A stretch of 32,321 nucleotides of DNA, taken from NCBI GenBank assembly GCA_029882995.1, contig JAOUJV010000017.1, forward strand, positions 1-32,321, read 5' to 3'. The notes under the pieces are model-generated. The model ran no database searches. It was not told the DNA's origin and was given only the letters and a program-made list of their open reading frames with translations. Numbering within the stretch: position 1 is the first letter of the stretch; each line of letters opens with the position of its first letter. Source of the DNA: Gammaproteobacteria bacterium (GTDB taxonomy: Bacteria; Pseudomonadota; Gammaproteobacteria; DAOVJZ01). Shown here piece after piece: positions 23,852-32,321 of this stretch. The translations under genes were made by a program, and so were the position numbers.

Positions 23852-24175
23852 ATGGGTATTACTTTAACGGATATTGCGGCTGAGCGCGTAAGCCAGTTTC
23901 TGGAGAATCGTGGCAAGGGTGTTGGTTTGCGTTTGGGTGTGAAGACAACCGGTTGTTCCGGGATGGCCTATGTACTCGAATTTGTTGATGCCATAGAACC
24001 TGAAGATCAGGTATTTGAGGACAAGGGTGTAAAGGTTATCGTTGATCCGAAGAGTCTGGTTTATATTGATGGTACCGAGCTTGACTACACACGTGAAGGT
24101 TTGAATGAGGGATTCAGGTTTAACAATCCCAATGTCAAGGATTCCTGTGGTTGTGGTGAGAGCTTCACTGTCTGA
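23852..24175 (+). CDS. iscA: IscA, Fe-S assembly protein (A-type carrier)
   Basis: IscA is an A-type carrier that helps deliver clusters, notably [4Fe-4S], to target proteins. The 107-residue protein has the three cysteine ligands at Cys35 (TTGCSGMAY), Cys99 and Cys101 (SCGCGESF), the same numbers as E. coli IscA. It starts [13 protein letters not shown]. No clear Shine-Dalgarno sequence is seen; translation may depend on coupling with iscU. hscB follows after 16 nt. Confidence 0.97.
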   Translation: MGITLTDIAAERVSQFLENRGKGVGLRLGVKTTGCSGMAYVLEFVDAIEPEDQVFEDKGVKVIVDPKSLVYIDGTELDYTREGLNEGFRFNNPNVKDSCGCGESFTV

Positions 24176-24191
24176 ATGATACAAAATAGGC

Positions 24192-24731
24192 ATGGAGTCC
24201 ATATTCAGCCGGAATTATTTTGAGCTTTTTGGTTTACCTGTCTCATTCGAAGTAGATTTAAATACACTCTCTGAACACTATCGTGAATTACAGCGCGTAT
24301 CGCATCCAGACAAGTTTGCAAATGCGACTGATCAGGAACGACGTCTTGCAGTTCAGCAGGCGGCACAAATCAATGAAGCATTTCGTGTACTAAAAGATCC
24401 GCTGGAGCGCGGCAAGTATCTGCTGGCGTTGCAGGGTATCAATCTCGACGAAGAAACCGATACCAGTATGGATCCCCAATTTCTGATGCAACAAATGGAG
24501 TTGCGTGAATCACTGGAAGCGGTACGTGATGCACAGGATCCTCTGGGCAAGCTGGCAGGATTGTTACAGGAGATTGAAAAAGCCATGAGTGATATGATCT
24601 CCGATCTTTCTGTTCTGTTTGCGAATGCAAATGATGAGGCGTACACAAAGGCGCGCGATACGGTTCGAAAAATGCAGTTTATGCACAAACTCAGAAACGA
24701 AATTGAAGAGCTTGAGGAAGAATTAATCTAG
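24192..24731 (+). CDS. hscB: HscB, J-domain co-chaperone
   Basis: This 179-residue protein has an N-terminal J-domain ([17 protein letters not shown] with the HPD at 38-40, [22 protein letters not shown]) and a C-terminal three-helix bundle that binds IscU. It stimulates the ATPase of HscA and brings IscU to it. Length is near the family norm (E. coli 171). It ends 2 nt before the hscA ATG, so the chaperone pair is co-translated. The C-terminal ELEEELI is acidic. Confidence 0.96.
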   Translation: MESIFSRNYFELFGLPVSFEVDLNTLSEHYRELQRVSHPDKFANATDQERRLAVQQAAQINEAFRVLKDPLERGKYLLALQGINLDEETDTSMDPQFLMQQMELRESLEAVRDAQDPLGKLAGLLQEIEKAMSDMISDLSVLFANANDEAYTKARDTVRKMQFMHKLRNEIEELEEELI

Positions 24732-24733
24732 TT

Positions 24734-26611
24734 ATGGCACTGTTACAGATTGCTGAGCCCGGACAATCCGATGCACCGCATCAGCGCAAGCTGGCGGCCG
24801 GCATTGATCTTGGTACAACCAATTCTCTGGTTGCCACTGTCCGAAGCGGGGTGCCGGAAACCTTGCCCAATGAACAAGGTGAACATCTGTTGCCATCGGT
24901 TGTGCAATATAAAAAAGGGTCTGCGCCGGTAGTAGGCAGTGAAGCCAGAGCTGCAGCAACAAAAGATCCGCTTAATACCATTATTTCTGTAAAACGTTTT
25001 ATGGGGCGTGGCCTTGATGATGTGAAATCACTTGGTTCCCGTTTGCCCTATGAATTTGTTGAATCTGAATCTGATATGCCGCGTTTACATACAGTGGCGG
25101 GGGATTTCAGTCCGGTCGAGATCTCGGCGGATATTCTGAAAACATTAAAGCAACGTGCGCAAGACACACTGGGAGATGAACTTACCGGTGTTGTCATTAC
25201 TGTACCGGCCTATTTTGATGATGCCCAGCGCCAGGCTACAAAAGATGCTGCCAGACTTGCAGGACTCAACGTATTGCGACTAATCAATGAACCAACCGCT
25301 GCCGCTGTGGCCTACGGGCTTGATCAAGGTGCTGAAGGTGTACATGCCGTATTTGATCTGGGAGGCGGTACATTTGATATTTCCATTTTGCGTTTGAATA
25401 AAGGGGTATTTGAAGTACTGGCTACATCCGGTGATTCAGCGCTCGGTGGTGATGATATGGATCATGCAATTGCAGAATGGATTATGCAGCAAGCAGATAT
25501 AAAAGATGATGTTGATCATGCCCAGTTGCGTCGTTTGATGCATGTTGCACGTGACGTAAAAGAAGCGTTGACAGACAGTAACAGTACAACAGTAAAAGTT
25601 GAATTAAGTGATGGTGCATTTTGGGAAGGAGAGTTGACCAGAGAAACATTTAATCAACTGGTTGATCCGTTGATTCGCAAGACACTGGTTCCCTGTCGTC
25701 GCACACTACGTGATGCCGGTATTACGGCTGAAGAAATTCAGGAAGTGGTGATGGTGGGTGGATCCACCCGTGTACCGCGAGTGCGTGAATTGGTGGGTGA
25801 ATTTTTTGGCCGCGAACCACTGGTTGATATTGATCCGGACAAGGTAGTTGCCATTGGTGCAGCAGTACAAGCTGATATTCTGGCAGGCAATAAACCGGAT
25901 GGTGAAATGCTGTTACTGGATATTACTCCGCTTTCACTTGGACTTGAGACCATGGGTGGACTGGTTGAGAAAGTGATTTCACGTAATACCCCGATACCGG
26001 TCGCTCGTGCACAGGATTTCACCACGTTTAAAGATGGCCAGACGGCACTGGCACTTCATATACTTCAGGGTGAACGTGAACTGGTTTCCGATTGTCGTTC
26101 ACTTGCGCGTTTTGAATTGCGTGGTATTCCACCGATGGTGGCCGGTGCTGCACGTATTCGCGTTACCTTTCAGGTGGATGCCGATGGTTTGTTAAGTGTG
26201 ACTGCAAAGGAACAAACAACCGGCACTGAAAGCAGTATTCAGGTAAAACCTTCTTACGGTCTGACGGATAATGAGATCGAAGGCATGCTACGGGATTCAT
26301 TCGAACATGCAAAAGAGGATGCCGGTATGCGCATGTTGCGTGAACAACAGGTCGAGGCTGAACGCGTTATTGAAGCACTCACTGCGGCACTGGATGAAGA
26401 TGGTAATGTATTATTATCAGAACAGGAACGCACTGAAATTAACACATGCCTGCAAAATCTGATTAATATAAAGACCGGTAATGATATCCGCGCAATCAAA
26501 AAGGCTATTAGCCAACTGGATAAAGCAACACAGGATTTTGCTGCACGAAGAATGAATGCAAGTATTAATAAGGCTTTAGCGGGCCACAAACTGGATGAGT
26601 TCAAAAACTAG
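24734..26611 (+). CDS. hscA: HscA, Hsp70-family chaperone for IscU
   Basis: This specialised Hsp70 recognises the LPPVK motif of IscU and promotes cluster release. The 625-residue protein (E. coli 616) shows the actin-like ATPase motifs [49 protein letters not shown], and [13 protein letters not shown]. The connect/linker region [11 protein letters not shown] and [17 protein letters not shown] follow, then the substrate-binding domain and a helical lid. The N-terminal [17 protein letters not shown] is the usual HscA extension, which distinguishes it from DnaK. It follows hscB by 2 nt. A 144-nt structured element begins on the base after its stop and separates it from fdx, which normally follows closely. 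Confidence 0.97.
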   Translation: MALLQIAEPGQSDAPHQRKLAAGIDLGTTNSLVATVRSGVPETLPNEQGEHLLPSVVQYKKGSAPVVGSEARAAATKDPLNTIISVKRFMGRGLDDVKSLGSRLPYEFVESESDMPRLHTVAGDFSPVEISADILKTLKQRAQDTLGDELTGVVITVPAYFDDAQRQATKDAARLAGLNVLRLINEPTAAAVAYGLDQGAEGVHAVFDLGGGTFDISILRLNKGVFEVLATSGDSALGGDDMDHAIAEWIMQQADIKDDVDHAQLRRLMHVARDVKEALTDSNSTTVKVELSDGAFWEGELTRETFNQLVDPLIRKTLVPCRRTLRDAGITAEEIQEVVMVGGSTRVPRVRELVGEFFGREPLVDIDPDKVVAIGAAVQADILAGNKPDGEMLLLDITPLSLGLETMGGLVEKVISRNTPIPVARAQDFTTFKDGQTALALHILQGERELVSDCRSLARFELRGIPPMVAGAARIRVTFQVDADGLLSVTAKEQTTGTESSIQVKPSYGLTDNEIEGMLRDSFEHAKEDAGMRMLREQQVEAERVIEALTAALDEDGNVLLSEQERTEINTCLQNLINIKTGNDIRAIKKAISQLDKATQDFAARRMNASINKALAGHKLDEFKN

Positions 26612-26755
26612 AGCATGAAAGTCTTTTCTCCCAATACGGCGTCAAAAATCAGCTCAGAATACTTGTGCCCGTATATTGGGTACTCATTTACTTCGTGTAA
26701 ACTCCGCTTCTTCGCTGATTTTTTTCTTGTCTTGGAAGAAAATCCAATTCATGCT
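26612..26755. repeat. Structured intergenic element, copy 2, inside the isc operon
   Basis: The core (26654-26713) matches copy 1 at 50 of 60 bases with no gap and keeps hairpin A (TGCCC-N7-GGGTA, 26666-26682) and hairpin B (TTTAC-TTCGT-GTAAA, 26687-26701). The 7-nt loop of hairpin A differs while its stem is unchanged. The arms pair over about 42 nt: AAAAATCAGC/GCTGATTTTT next to the core (26644-26653 with 26714-26723), then TTTTCT/AGAAAA, CCAA/TTGG, and AGCATGAA/TTCATGCT at the outer ends (26612-26619 with 26748-26755). It starts at the first base after hscA. Unknown family. Confidence 0.85.
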
Positions 26756-26793
26756 GGTGCGATTTAAATTTTTTTAATACTGAGTTTTTTAAA

Positions 26794-27132
26794 ATGCCAC
26801 AAATAATATTCTTACCTCATGAAGAGATATGTCCTGATGGGGCTGTTATTGAAGCTGAATCAGGCACTACGGTGCTTGATGCAGCACTTGCCAACGGGAT
26901 TGATATAGAGCATGCCTGTGAGAAATCCTGTGCCTGTACTACGTGTCATGTGATTGTACGTGAAGGTTTTGATTCCATGCAGGAGTCGGATGAAACAGAA
27001 GATGATTTACTCGACAAGGCATGGGGACTGGAGTCGGAGTCACGATTAAGTTGTCAGGCGATAGTCGCTGATGAAGATCTGGTGGTAGAAATTCCAAAAT
27101 ACACCATCAATATGGTGAGTGAAGGTAAATAA
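26794..27132 (+). CDS. fdx: Isc-type [2Fe-2S] ferredoxin
   Basis: Fdx supplies electrons for cluster assembly in the Isc system. The 112-residue protein (E. coli 111) has cluster ligands Cys42, Cys48, Cys51 and Cys87, plus the conserved free Cys46, all at E. coli numbers (HACEKSCACTTCH and SRLSCQ). The C-terminal IPKYTINMVSEG is typical. It is 182 nt from hscA rather than nearly adjacent, because of the structured element at 26612-26755. The Shine-Dalgarno sequence is weak (a GAG about 9 nt upstream). iscX follows by 3 nt. Confidence 0.97.
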   Translation: MPQIIFLPHEEICPDGAVIEAESGTTVLDAALANGIDIEHACEKSCACTTCHVIVREGFDSMQESDETEDDLLDKAWGLESESRLSCQAIVADEDLVVEIPKYTINMVSEGK

Positions 27133-27135
27133 GCT

Positions 27136-27336
27136 ATGAGCCTGAAATGGACTGACACACTCGATATTGCAATTGAACTATCAGAAACACACACCGATGT
27201 TGATCCACAATATGTGCGTTTTACCGATCTGCATCAGTGGGTTTGTAATTTGCCGGATTTTGATGATGACCCTGAACGTTCAAATGAAAAAATTCTTGAG
27301 GCTATACAGATGGCCTGGATTGAGGAAACGGATTAA
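27136..27336 (+). CDS. iscX: IscX, Fe-S assembly regulator
   Basis: IscX (YfhJ) is a small acidic protein that binds IscS and iron and tunes cluster assembly. The 66-residue length equals the family norm. The pattern LKWTDTLDIAIELSE, DVDPQYVRFTDLHQWV, LPDFDDDPERSNEKILEAIQMAWIEE is nearly invariant across gammaproteobacteria. It closes the operon, 3 nt after fdx. No strong terminator is visible downstream; a short AGGG-CTCGA-CCCT hairpin occurs about 100 nt further. Confidence 0.96.
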   Translation: MSLKWTDTLDIAIELSETHTDVDPQYVRFTDLHQWVCNLPDFDDDPERSNEKILEAIQMAWIEETD

Positions 27337-27649
27337 GCCCCTGAAACAGAACTGACAGACATAATACGCATGGAAGGTTTGCCCATACTATCCTGTCTAG
27401 GCTGATTTTTTATCGATAAAGACTGCCTTAATGCCTATAGGGCTCGACCCTCTTTATACACATCGTAGGCCTTATCTCATTGAAATTACCTGTTTTTCAT
27501 CAGAGTCAGATCCAGCTGTGAAATCTCGCATTCTTCTATCTATTTGATTTATATGTTAATTATCAAATCAGACCGAGTCATGCCAGATTTTGTTGGCGTT
27601 TTTTGTATCTGAAAAACCACGTATAATCACCGAGTTAAGTCATAGCTCG
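27337..27649. other. 313-bp gap between iscX and rlmN
   Basis: I see no gene here. It has a weak hairpin AGGG-CTCGA-CCCT followed by TTTAT (about 27438-27455), which could end isc transcripts. An AT-rich inverted repeat ATTTGAT/ATCAAAT (27542-27548 with 27562-27568) and the rlmN -10 element come next. In several gammaproteobacteria ndk sits in this slot; no trace of it is readable in any frame. Confidence 0.6.
27622..27627 (+). promoter_or_regulatory. Putative -10 element for rlmN-pilF-rodZ-ispG-hisS
   Basis: A perfect TATAAT occurs 23 nt before the rlmN ATG at 27650. The -35 region is a run of T (TTTTTT at 17 nt) with no good match, so activation may need another factor. If used, it rules out the TTG at 27590 as the rlmN start. 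Confidence 0.5.
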
Positions 27650-28765
27650 ATGATATCAATGCAAGGCAATACTCAAAAAATCAATCTGCTGGATTTTGAC
27701 CGGCAGGATATGGAATCTTTCTTCGTTGAAATGGGAGAGAAGCCGTTTCGTGCGTCCCAATTATTGAAATGGGTACACCAGTTTGGTGTGACTGACTTTG
27801 ATGAGATGACCAATGTTTCAAAAGCCTTGCGTATAAAATTGACCGAGGTTGCTGAAATTCGTTTACCGGAAATTGTGGAACAGCAGCTGTCCAGTGATGG
27901 TACCTGCAAGTGGGTATTGAAGCTGGATTGTGGCAACCATGTTGAGACAGTTTATATTCCGGAAGACGGGCGCGGGACACTGTGTATTTCATCGCAAGTA
28001 GGTTGTCCACTGGATTGTTCATTTTGTGCAACTGCACAACAGGGCTTTAATCGGAACCTGACAACAGCCGAGATTCTGGGGCAGTTGCGAATTGCGCATC
28101 AGACTCTGGGAGAAATGAAAAATGTTAACAAGCCTATTACCAATGTTGTATTAATGGGTATGGGCGAACCACTATTAAACTTTAAGAATGTAGTTAAGGC
28201 TTCCAATCTGATGATGGATGATTTTGCCTACAACCTTTCCAAATACCGTGTCACATTGAGTACGGCCGGTATTGTGCCTTCACTCGACAAGCTTAGTGAA
28301 CTCACAGACGTGAGTCTGGCTGTTTCCCTGCATGCACCTAATGATGAACTACGCAACCAACTGGTACCGATTAACACCAAATACCCATTGTCTGATTTAC
28401 TTGCCGCCTGCAAGCGGTTTTTTGCGAAAGACAATCGTCGCAAGATTACATTTGAATATGTGATGTTGGCAGGGGTCAATGATCAACCGGAGCATGCACG
28501 CCAACTGGCTAAAATTCTCAGGGGAATACCTGCCAAGATTAATCTGATTCCATTTAATCCGTTTAATGGTGCCGGTTATCGTTGTTCTTCAAAAGAAGCG
28601 ATTGATCAGTTCCGTTCCATTCTTGTGCGTTCAGGCCTGGTAACAGTGACACGCAAGACACGCGGTGATGATATTGATGCAGCCTGTGGCCAACTGGTAG
28701 GCAAGGTGGCAGACAGAACAAAGAAAAACAGACGTCAAACAGTCAACTTTATTCAGGAACAATAA
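27650..28765 (+). CDS. rlmN: Dual-specificity RNA methyltransferase (23S rRNA A2503 / tRNA A37)
   Basis: RlmN is a radical-SAM enzyme that makes 2-methyladenosine in 23S rRNA and in some tRNAs. The radical-SAM cluster motif is CPLDCSFC within [69 protein letters not shown] and [14 protein letters not shown] follow. The C-terminal [11 protein letters not shown] carries the catalytic Cys. ATG 27650 gives 371 residues and 27659 gives 368 with an N-terminus ([13 protein letters not shown]) most like other RlmN. A TTG at 27590 would lie upstream of the likely promoter. No clear ribosome binding site precedes either ATG. pilF follows 2 nt after the stop. Confidence 0.95.
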   Translation: MISMQGNTQKINLLDFDRQDMESFFVEMGEKPFRASQLLKWVHQFGVTDFDEMTNVSKALRIKLTEVAEIRLPEIVEQQLSSDGTCKWVLKLDCGNHVETVYIPEDGRGTLCISSQVGCPLDCSFCATAQQGFNRNLTTAEILGQLRIAHQTLGEMKNVNKPITNVVLMGMGEPLLNFKNVVKASNLMMDDFAYNLSKYRVTLSTAGIVPSLDKLSELTDVSLAVSLHAPNDELRNQLVPINTKYPLSDLLAACKRFFAKDNRRKITFEYVMLAGVNDQPEHARQLAKILRGIPAKINLIPFNPFNGAGYRCSSKEAIDQFRSILVRSGLVTVTRKTRGDDIDAACGQLVGKVADRTKKNRRQTVNFIQEQ

Positions 28766-28767
28766 AA

Positions 28768-29532
28768 ATGAGAAGGATAACAATACTGGTTCTATCTGTA
28801 TTTGCCATGGTGCTGGGTGGTTGTGCGCAACAACAAACTTACCAGAGTGAAGATCAGGGAGGCTCGCCAAAATCGGCTGCCCAGATCAATGCACAACTTG
28901 GGCTTGGTTACTTAAGCCAGAAAAAATACAAAATTGCGATGTTAAAACTCAAGAAGGCATTGCACCTTGATCCGGATTTACCGGAAGCACATCACTATAT
29001 TGGTGAGCTGTACAACCAGCTGGAACAATATGATGATGCTGAAAGACATTATAAACGGGCAGTTGATCTGAATCCTTCCAGTTCAATATTGCAGAACAAC
29101 TATGGTGCATTTTTATATCAGCAGGGGAAATTACAGGAAGCACTGTCTCATTTTGAAAATGCACTCAAGGATCCACTATACAAATCACCGGATCAACTGT
29201 ATGAAAATATCGGGCGTTGTTATTACCGTATACCAGATATAGAAAATGCAGAAATCAATTTCCGCAAGGCGCTGGAACTGAACCCGCGCTTGCCCGCATC
29301 GCTTTATTACATGGCATCGATTAACTATGACGCTAAAAACTTTATGGGTGCGCGCGCATTTCTTCAGCGTTACCGCAGTGTTGCCAGACATACAGCAAGA
29401 ACACTTTGGCTGGGGATAAAGACAGAACGTGTATTGGGGGATAAGGATGCAGTATCAAGTTATGCGTTGTTACTGAAATCCCAGTTTCCGGATAGTGAAG
29501 AAGCAAAACTTTTAATGGATAAGGAAAAATGA
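28768..29532 (+). CDS. pilF: PilF/PilW, type IV pilus lipoprotein with TPR repeats
   Basis: This 254-residue protein is needed for assembly of the type IV pilus secretin in the outer membrane. The signal peptide MRRITILVLSVFAMVLGGC ends in the lipobox LGGC, with Cys19 as the lipidated residue. Five to six tetratricopeptide repeats follow (examples: AQLGLGYLSQKKYKIAMLKL, AHHYIGELYNQLEQYDDAERHY, LQNNYGAFLYQQGKLQEALSHF, LYENIGRCYYRIPDIENAEINF). It lies between rlmN and rodZ as in Pseudomonas. It suggests the organism makes type IV pili, though no other pilus gene is in the window. Its stop overlaps the rodZ start in ATGA. Confidence 0.93.
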   Translation: MRRITILVLSVFAMVLGGCAQQQTYQSEDQGGSPKSAAQINAQLGLGYLSQKKYKIAMLKLKKALHLDPDLPEAHHYIGELYNQLEQYDDAERHYKRAVDLNPSSSILQNNYGAFLYQQGKLQEALSHFENALKDPLYKSPDQLYENIGRCYYRIPDIENAEINFRKALELNPRLPASLYYMASINYDAKNFMGARAFLQRYRSVARHTARTLWLGIKTERVLGDKDAVSSYALLLKSQFPDSEEAKLLMDKEK

Positions 29533-30389
29533 AAGAAGTAAGAGAGGATGTGGAGCAGGCATCTCTTCTGGGACCAGGAGAAAAATTACGCAAGACGCGT
29601 GAGGAAGCAGGGCTGTCACAGCAGGATGTGGCCAACAAGCTGAATCTGCATATAAAAACAATCAATGCATTGGAAAATGACAATTTTGATGTCTTGCCGG
29701 AACCTATTTTTGTTTATGGCTATTTACGTGCCTATGCGAGATTGCTGGAAATTTCTGACACCCCGCTAATTGAAGCCTATAGCCAGCTTGGGTATAGCGA
29801 TCCGGAGTTGAGTTCGGTTTACAAGGAAAAACCTGCACCTACTCGTGCAGATGTGATGTTTCATAATACCTCGATATCAATGGTGCTGGTGTTTGCCTTC
29901 CTGATGGTGTTGTGGTGGTACAGTTTTGAACCTGGAATGGAACAGCCGATAGTTGTGGCAGAATCAGGTACTGCACTGGCTGAAATTGCACGTAGCAACA
30001 ATGAGAATGATGATATCAGGGTTTTACGCGAGGATGTACTGGAAAACGTATCATCATCTGAAGCTGTGGCAACGATCAATGAAATAACAAAATCCAATCC
30101 ACCTGCGTCCAGTGCGACAAAGGAAGCAATCATGGTGTTGTCGTTTGATGGCGATTCATGGGTTGATATCAGTGATGCTGAAGGTAACCGCCTTGTTTAT
30201 GATCTGATAAGAGCAGGTCGAACCAAGATTGTACGCGGCAAGGCGCCATTTGAGATTTATCTCGGTAATGCCTCAGTTGTGAGAATGGAATACAACGGTG
30301 AAGCGTTTGATCTGAAGCCACATGTTAATGGCAATCTGGTGCGTTTCAAGCTGGGCAATGATCTGGAAGCGCAAAAGATTGACGGGTAA
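29529..30389 (+). CDS. rodZ: RodZ, cytoskeletal/cell-shape protein
   Basis: RodZ anchors MreB to the membrane and helps keep rod shape. The 286-residue protein has an N-terminal helix-turn-helix domain (about 17-76, [33 protein letters not shown]). A charged linker and one membrane helix (about 114-133, [19 protein letters not shown]) follow. A low-complexity periplasmic stretch leads to a C-terminal beta-domain (about 195-286, [42 protein letters not shown]). It is shorter than E. coli RodZ (337), mainly in the linker. It overlaps pilF by 4 nt, and ispG begins 2 nt after it. Confidence 0.93.
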   Translation: MKEVREDVEQASLLGPGEKLRKTREEAGLSQQDVANKLNLHIKTINALENDNFDVLPEPIFVYGYLRAYARLLEISDTPLIEAYSQLGYSDPELSSVYKEKPAPTRADVMFHNTSISMVLVFAFLMVLWWYSFEPGMEQPIVVAESGTALAEIARSNNENDDIRVLREDVLENVSSSEAVATINEITKSNPPASSATKEAIMVLSFDGDSWVDISDAEGNRLVYDLIRAGRTKIVRGKAPFEIYLGNASVVRMEYNGEAFDLKPHVNGNLVRFKLGNDLEAQKIDG

Positions 30390-30391
30390 AA

Positions 30392-31501
30392 ATGAAATCA
30401 CCGAATAATATCCATCGTCGTAAATCCCGCCAGATTCATGTTGGTGATGTCGCTGTTGGCGGAGATGCACCAATATCTGTGCAAAGTATGACAAACACAG
30501 ATACCTGTGATGTGGCTGCAACTGTGGCGCAGATACAGGCAATCCAGAAAGCAGGTGCAGATATTGTACGAGTCTCGGTACCAACCATGGAGGCGGCAGA
30601 CGCGTTTGGTGATATTCGCAAACAGGTATCTATTCCATTGGTTTCCGATATTCATTTTGACTACAAGATTGCATTGCGGGTGGCCGAATTGGGTGTAGAT
30701 TGCTTGCGCATTAATCCGGGTAACATTGGTCGTGAAGATCGTGTGCGTGCCGTAGTTGATGCAGCGCGTGATCGTAATATTCCAATTCGTATTGGTGTTA
30801 ATGCCGGCTCACTGGAAAAAGATTTGCAAAAGAAATACGGTGAGCCCACGGCTGATGCGCTGGTCGAGTCTGCATTGAGACATATTGATATACTCGACAG
30901 ATTGAATTTCCCTGATTTCAAGGTCAGTCTGAAGGCATCAGATATATTCATGACAGTTGATGCCTACAAGAAACTGGCTACCCAAATAGAACAACCACTG
31001 CATTTGGGCATTACCGAAGCTGGTGGATTGCGTTCAGGCGCAGTTAAATCATCGATTGGTCTGGGTATGTTGCTGGCCGAGGGGATTGGTGACACGATTC
31101 GTGTTTCACTGGCAGCCGATCCGGTAGAGGAAATCAAGGTTGGTTTTGATATTCTCAAGAGCCTGCACATCAGAAGCAAGGGTATTAACCTTGTGGCTTG
31201 TCCTTCCTGTTCACGTCAACAGTTCAATGTGATTGCAGTAGTCAATGAACTGGAGAACCGGCTGGAAGATATTATTGAACCTATTGATGTTGCGATTATT
31301 GGTTGTGTAGTAAATGGACCGGGAGAGGCAAAGGAAGTGGATGTAGGTATTACCGGGGGGGCGCCGGACAATCTGCTTTATATAAATGGTTTGCCGGATC
31401 ATAAATTAGGCAACGATGAAATGGTGGATGAACTGGAAAAGATTATTCGTCAGAAAATTGAAGAGCGGAAACTAAAAACCAGCGCACAAGACGTTGCATA
31501 A
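30392..31501 (+). CDS. ispG: 4-hydroxy-3-methylbut-2-enyl diphosphate synthase
   Basis: IspG is the [4Fe-4S] enzyme that converts methylerythritol cyclodiphosphate to HMBPP in the non-mevalonate isoprenoid pathway. The 369-residue protein (E. coli 372) has the TIM-barrel start ([49 protein letters not shown]) and the cluster-binding domain with [12 protein letters not shown] (two Cys) and [13 protein letters not shown] (third Cys and the Glu ligand). It depends on the Isc system for its cluster. It lies 2 nt after rodZ, and hisS starts 27 nt downstream. All cluster ligands are present. Confidence 0.97.
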   Translation: MKSPNNIHRRKSRQIHVGDVAVGGDAPISVQSMTNTDTCDVAATVAQIQAIQKAGADIVRVSVPTMEAADAFGDIRKQVSIPLVSDIHFDYKIALRVAELGVDCLRINPGNIGREDRVRAVVDAARDRNIPIRIGVNAGSLEKDLQKKYGEPTADALVESALRHIDILDRLNFPDFKVSLKASDIFMTVDAYKKLATQIEQPLHLGITEAGGLRSGAVKSSIGLGMLLAEGIGDTIRVSLAADPVEEIKVGFDILKSLHIRSKGINLVACPSCSRQQFNVIAVVNELENRLEDIIEPIDVAIIGCVVNGPGEAKEVDVGITGGAPDNLLYINGLPDHKLGNDEMVDELEKIIRQKIEERKLKTSAQDVA

Positions 31502-31528
31502 GTAAAAATAAATTCAGGAATAGAAACA

Positions 31529-32321
31529 TTGTCTAAAACAATTCAGGCCATTCGCGGTATGCATGATGTTCTGCCGGAACATATTAATGTTTGGCAACAC
31601 ATTGAGTTTGTTGTGCGACAAGCACTTGATGCCTACGGGTATCAGGAAATTCGTATGCCGCTGGTCGAAAAGACTGAGCTTTTCAAACGTTCAATTGGTG
31701 AAGTCACCGATATTGTTGAAAAGGAAATGTATACCTTCGAAGACAGAAATGGTGACAGTCTGACATTACGTCCGGAAGGTACTGCCAGTTGTGTGCGTGC
31801 CTGTATGGAAAACGGCTTGTTACGTAACCAGATCCAGCGTCTGTGGTACATGGGGCCGATGTTTCGTCATGAGCGACCACAGAAAGGGCGCTACCGCCAG
31901 TTTCATCAGATTGGTGTTGAAACCTTTGGTCTGGATGGGCCGGATATTGATGCCGAACTTATTTTTATGACTGCACGTCTCTGGCGTGAGTTGGGATTGA
32001 AGGATGTACGTCTGGAAATAAATTCACTGGGCTCAAGTGAAGCACGTAAACAGTATCGTGAAAAACTGGTGGAGTATTTTTCTGCTCATAAAGACAAGCT
32101 GGATGAAGACAGTCAGCGACGTTTAACGAGCAACCCGTTGCGTATACTGGATAGCAAGAACCCGGATATGCAGTCATTGATTCAGGCAGCACCACAAATG
32201 CAGGATCATCTGGATGAAGAATCGCGTCAGCACTTTGAGGATTTAAAAACAATGCTGGATAATGCCGGGATTGGATATGAAGTAAATCCCAGACTGGTAC
32301 GCGGGCTGGATTACTATAACA
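31529..32321 (+). CDS. hisS: Histidyl-tRNA synthetase (N-terminal part, cut by window end)
   Basis: The frame is open from TTG 31529 to the end of the window (264 complete codons). It begins [22 protein letters not shown], as in HisRS. Class II motif 2 is [26 protein letters not shown], together with [13 protein letters not shown] and [11 protein letters not shown]. The last residues RGLDYYN belong to the histidine A motif. It charges tRNA-His. The TTG start is supported by AGGAA 8 nt upstream (31516-31520) and by matching the family N-terminus; the first ATG (31559) lies inside the conserved IRGM motif and would remove ten residues. Confidence 0.95.
   Translation, partial: MSKTIQAIRGMHDVLPEHINVWQHIEFVVRQALDAYGYQEIRMPLVEKTELFKRSIGEVTDIVEKEMYTFEDRNGDSLTLRPEGTASCVRACMENGLLRNQIQRLWYMGPMFRHERPQKGRYRQFHQIGVETFGLDGPDIDAELIFMTARLWRELGLKDVRLEINSLGSSEARKQYREKLVEYFSAHKDKLDEDSQRRLTSNPLRILDSKNPDMQSLIQAAPQMQDHLDEESRQHFEDLKTMLDNAGIGYEVNPRLVRGLDYYN

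Noticed and set aside
26612-26755. Possible hammerhead or other known small ribozyme in the core, either strand
   Set aside because: The conserved hammerhead boxes (CUGAUGA and GAAA in the right layout) are missing on both strands, and I could not match another named ribozyme.
27542-27568. AT-rich inverted repeat ATTTGAT/ATCAAAT ahead of rlmN
   Set aside because: It is a seven-base A/T stem with a 13-nt loop in AT-rich DNA, which is likely by chance; it is mentioned only in the description of the gap.

Overview
The window is a piece of a gammaproteobacterial chromosome with AT-leaning, moderate base composition. It carries the usual housekeeping blocks of that class: lptFG, pcnB-folK-dNK-panBCD, ppc and pgi back to back, queA-tgt-yajC-secDF, suhB and trmJ divergent, cysE followed by a full isc operon (iscRSUA-hscBA-fdx-iscX), and rlmN-pilF-rodZ-ispG-hisS. 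The proteins read as full-length members of their families. I cannot name a genus: the gene order is shared by many environmental, symbiotic and free-living gammaproteobacteria. No phage, insertion sequence, CRISPR array, toxin or defence island is visible.

Layout. 1-1.8 kb: the end of lptF and all of lptG, facing an RDD membrane protein. 1.8-1.9 kb: tRNA-Glu(CTC). 2.0-6.8 kb: pcnB, folK and a deoxynucleoside kinase overlap head to tail, followed by panB, panC and panD (pterin and pantothenate supply). 6.9-9.7 kb: ppc on the minus strand. 9.7-10 kb: a 303-bp divergent control region. 10-12.3 kb: pgi and a cyclic-nucleotide-binding-domain protein. 12.3-12.9 kb: a small Cys-rich conserved-looking protein and tRNA-Leu(CAA) on the minus strand. 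12.95-18.3 kb: queA-tgt (queuosine) and yajC-secD-secF (Sec translocon accessory). 18.4-19.7 kb: an unrecognised 87-residue protein and suhB, minus strand. 19.8-21.4 kb: trmJ and cysE. 21.4-27.3 kb: tandem IscR-type operators and the isc operon; CysE feeds cysteine synthesis, and cysteine is the sulfur donor for IscS. 27.6-32.3 kb: rlmN, pilF, rodZ, ispG and the first part of hisS.

The coding content is ordinary; the unusual material lies between genes. The best candidate for something undescribed is a pair of roughly 145-nt structured elements (4430-4575 and 26612-26755). They share a 60-nt core, 50 of 60 positions identical and without gaps, that carries two small hairpins. Each core is flanked by 42-43-nt arms that are complementary within a copy but unrelated in sequence between copies. 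One copy splits hscA from fdx inside the isc operon. Other non-coding structure includes inverted heptanucleotide (CTTGTAT-like) arrays running into both divergent start codons of suhB and trmJ, an 8-nt tandem array between iscS and iscU, two copies of a GTTCGT...GAAC palindromic repeat, two tandem IscR-like sites, and a possible AUU start for pcnB.
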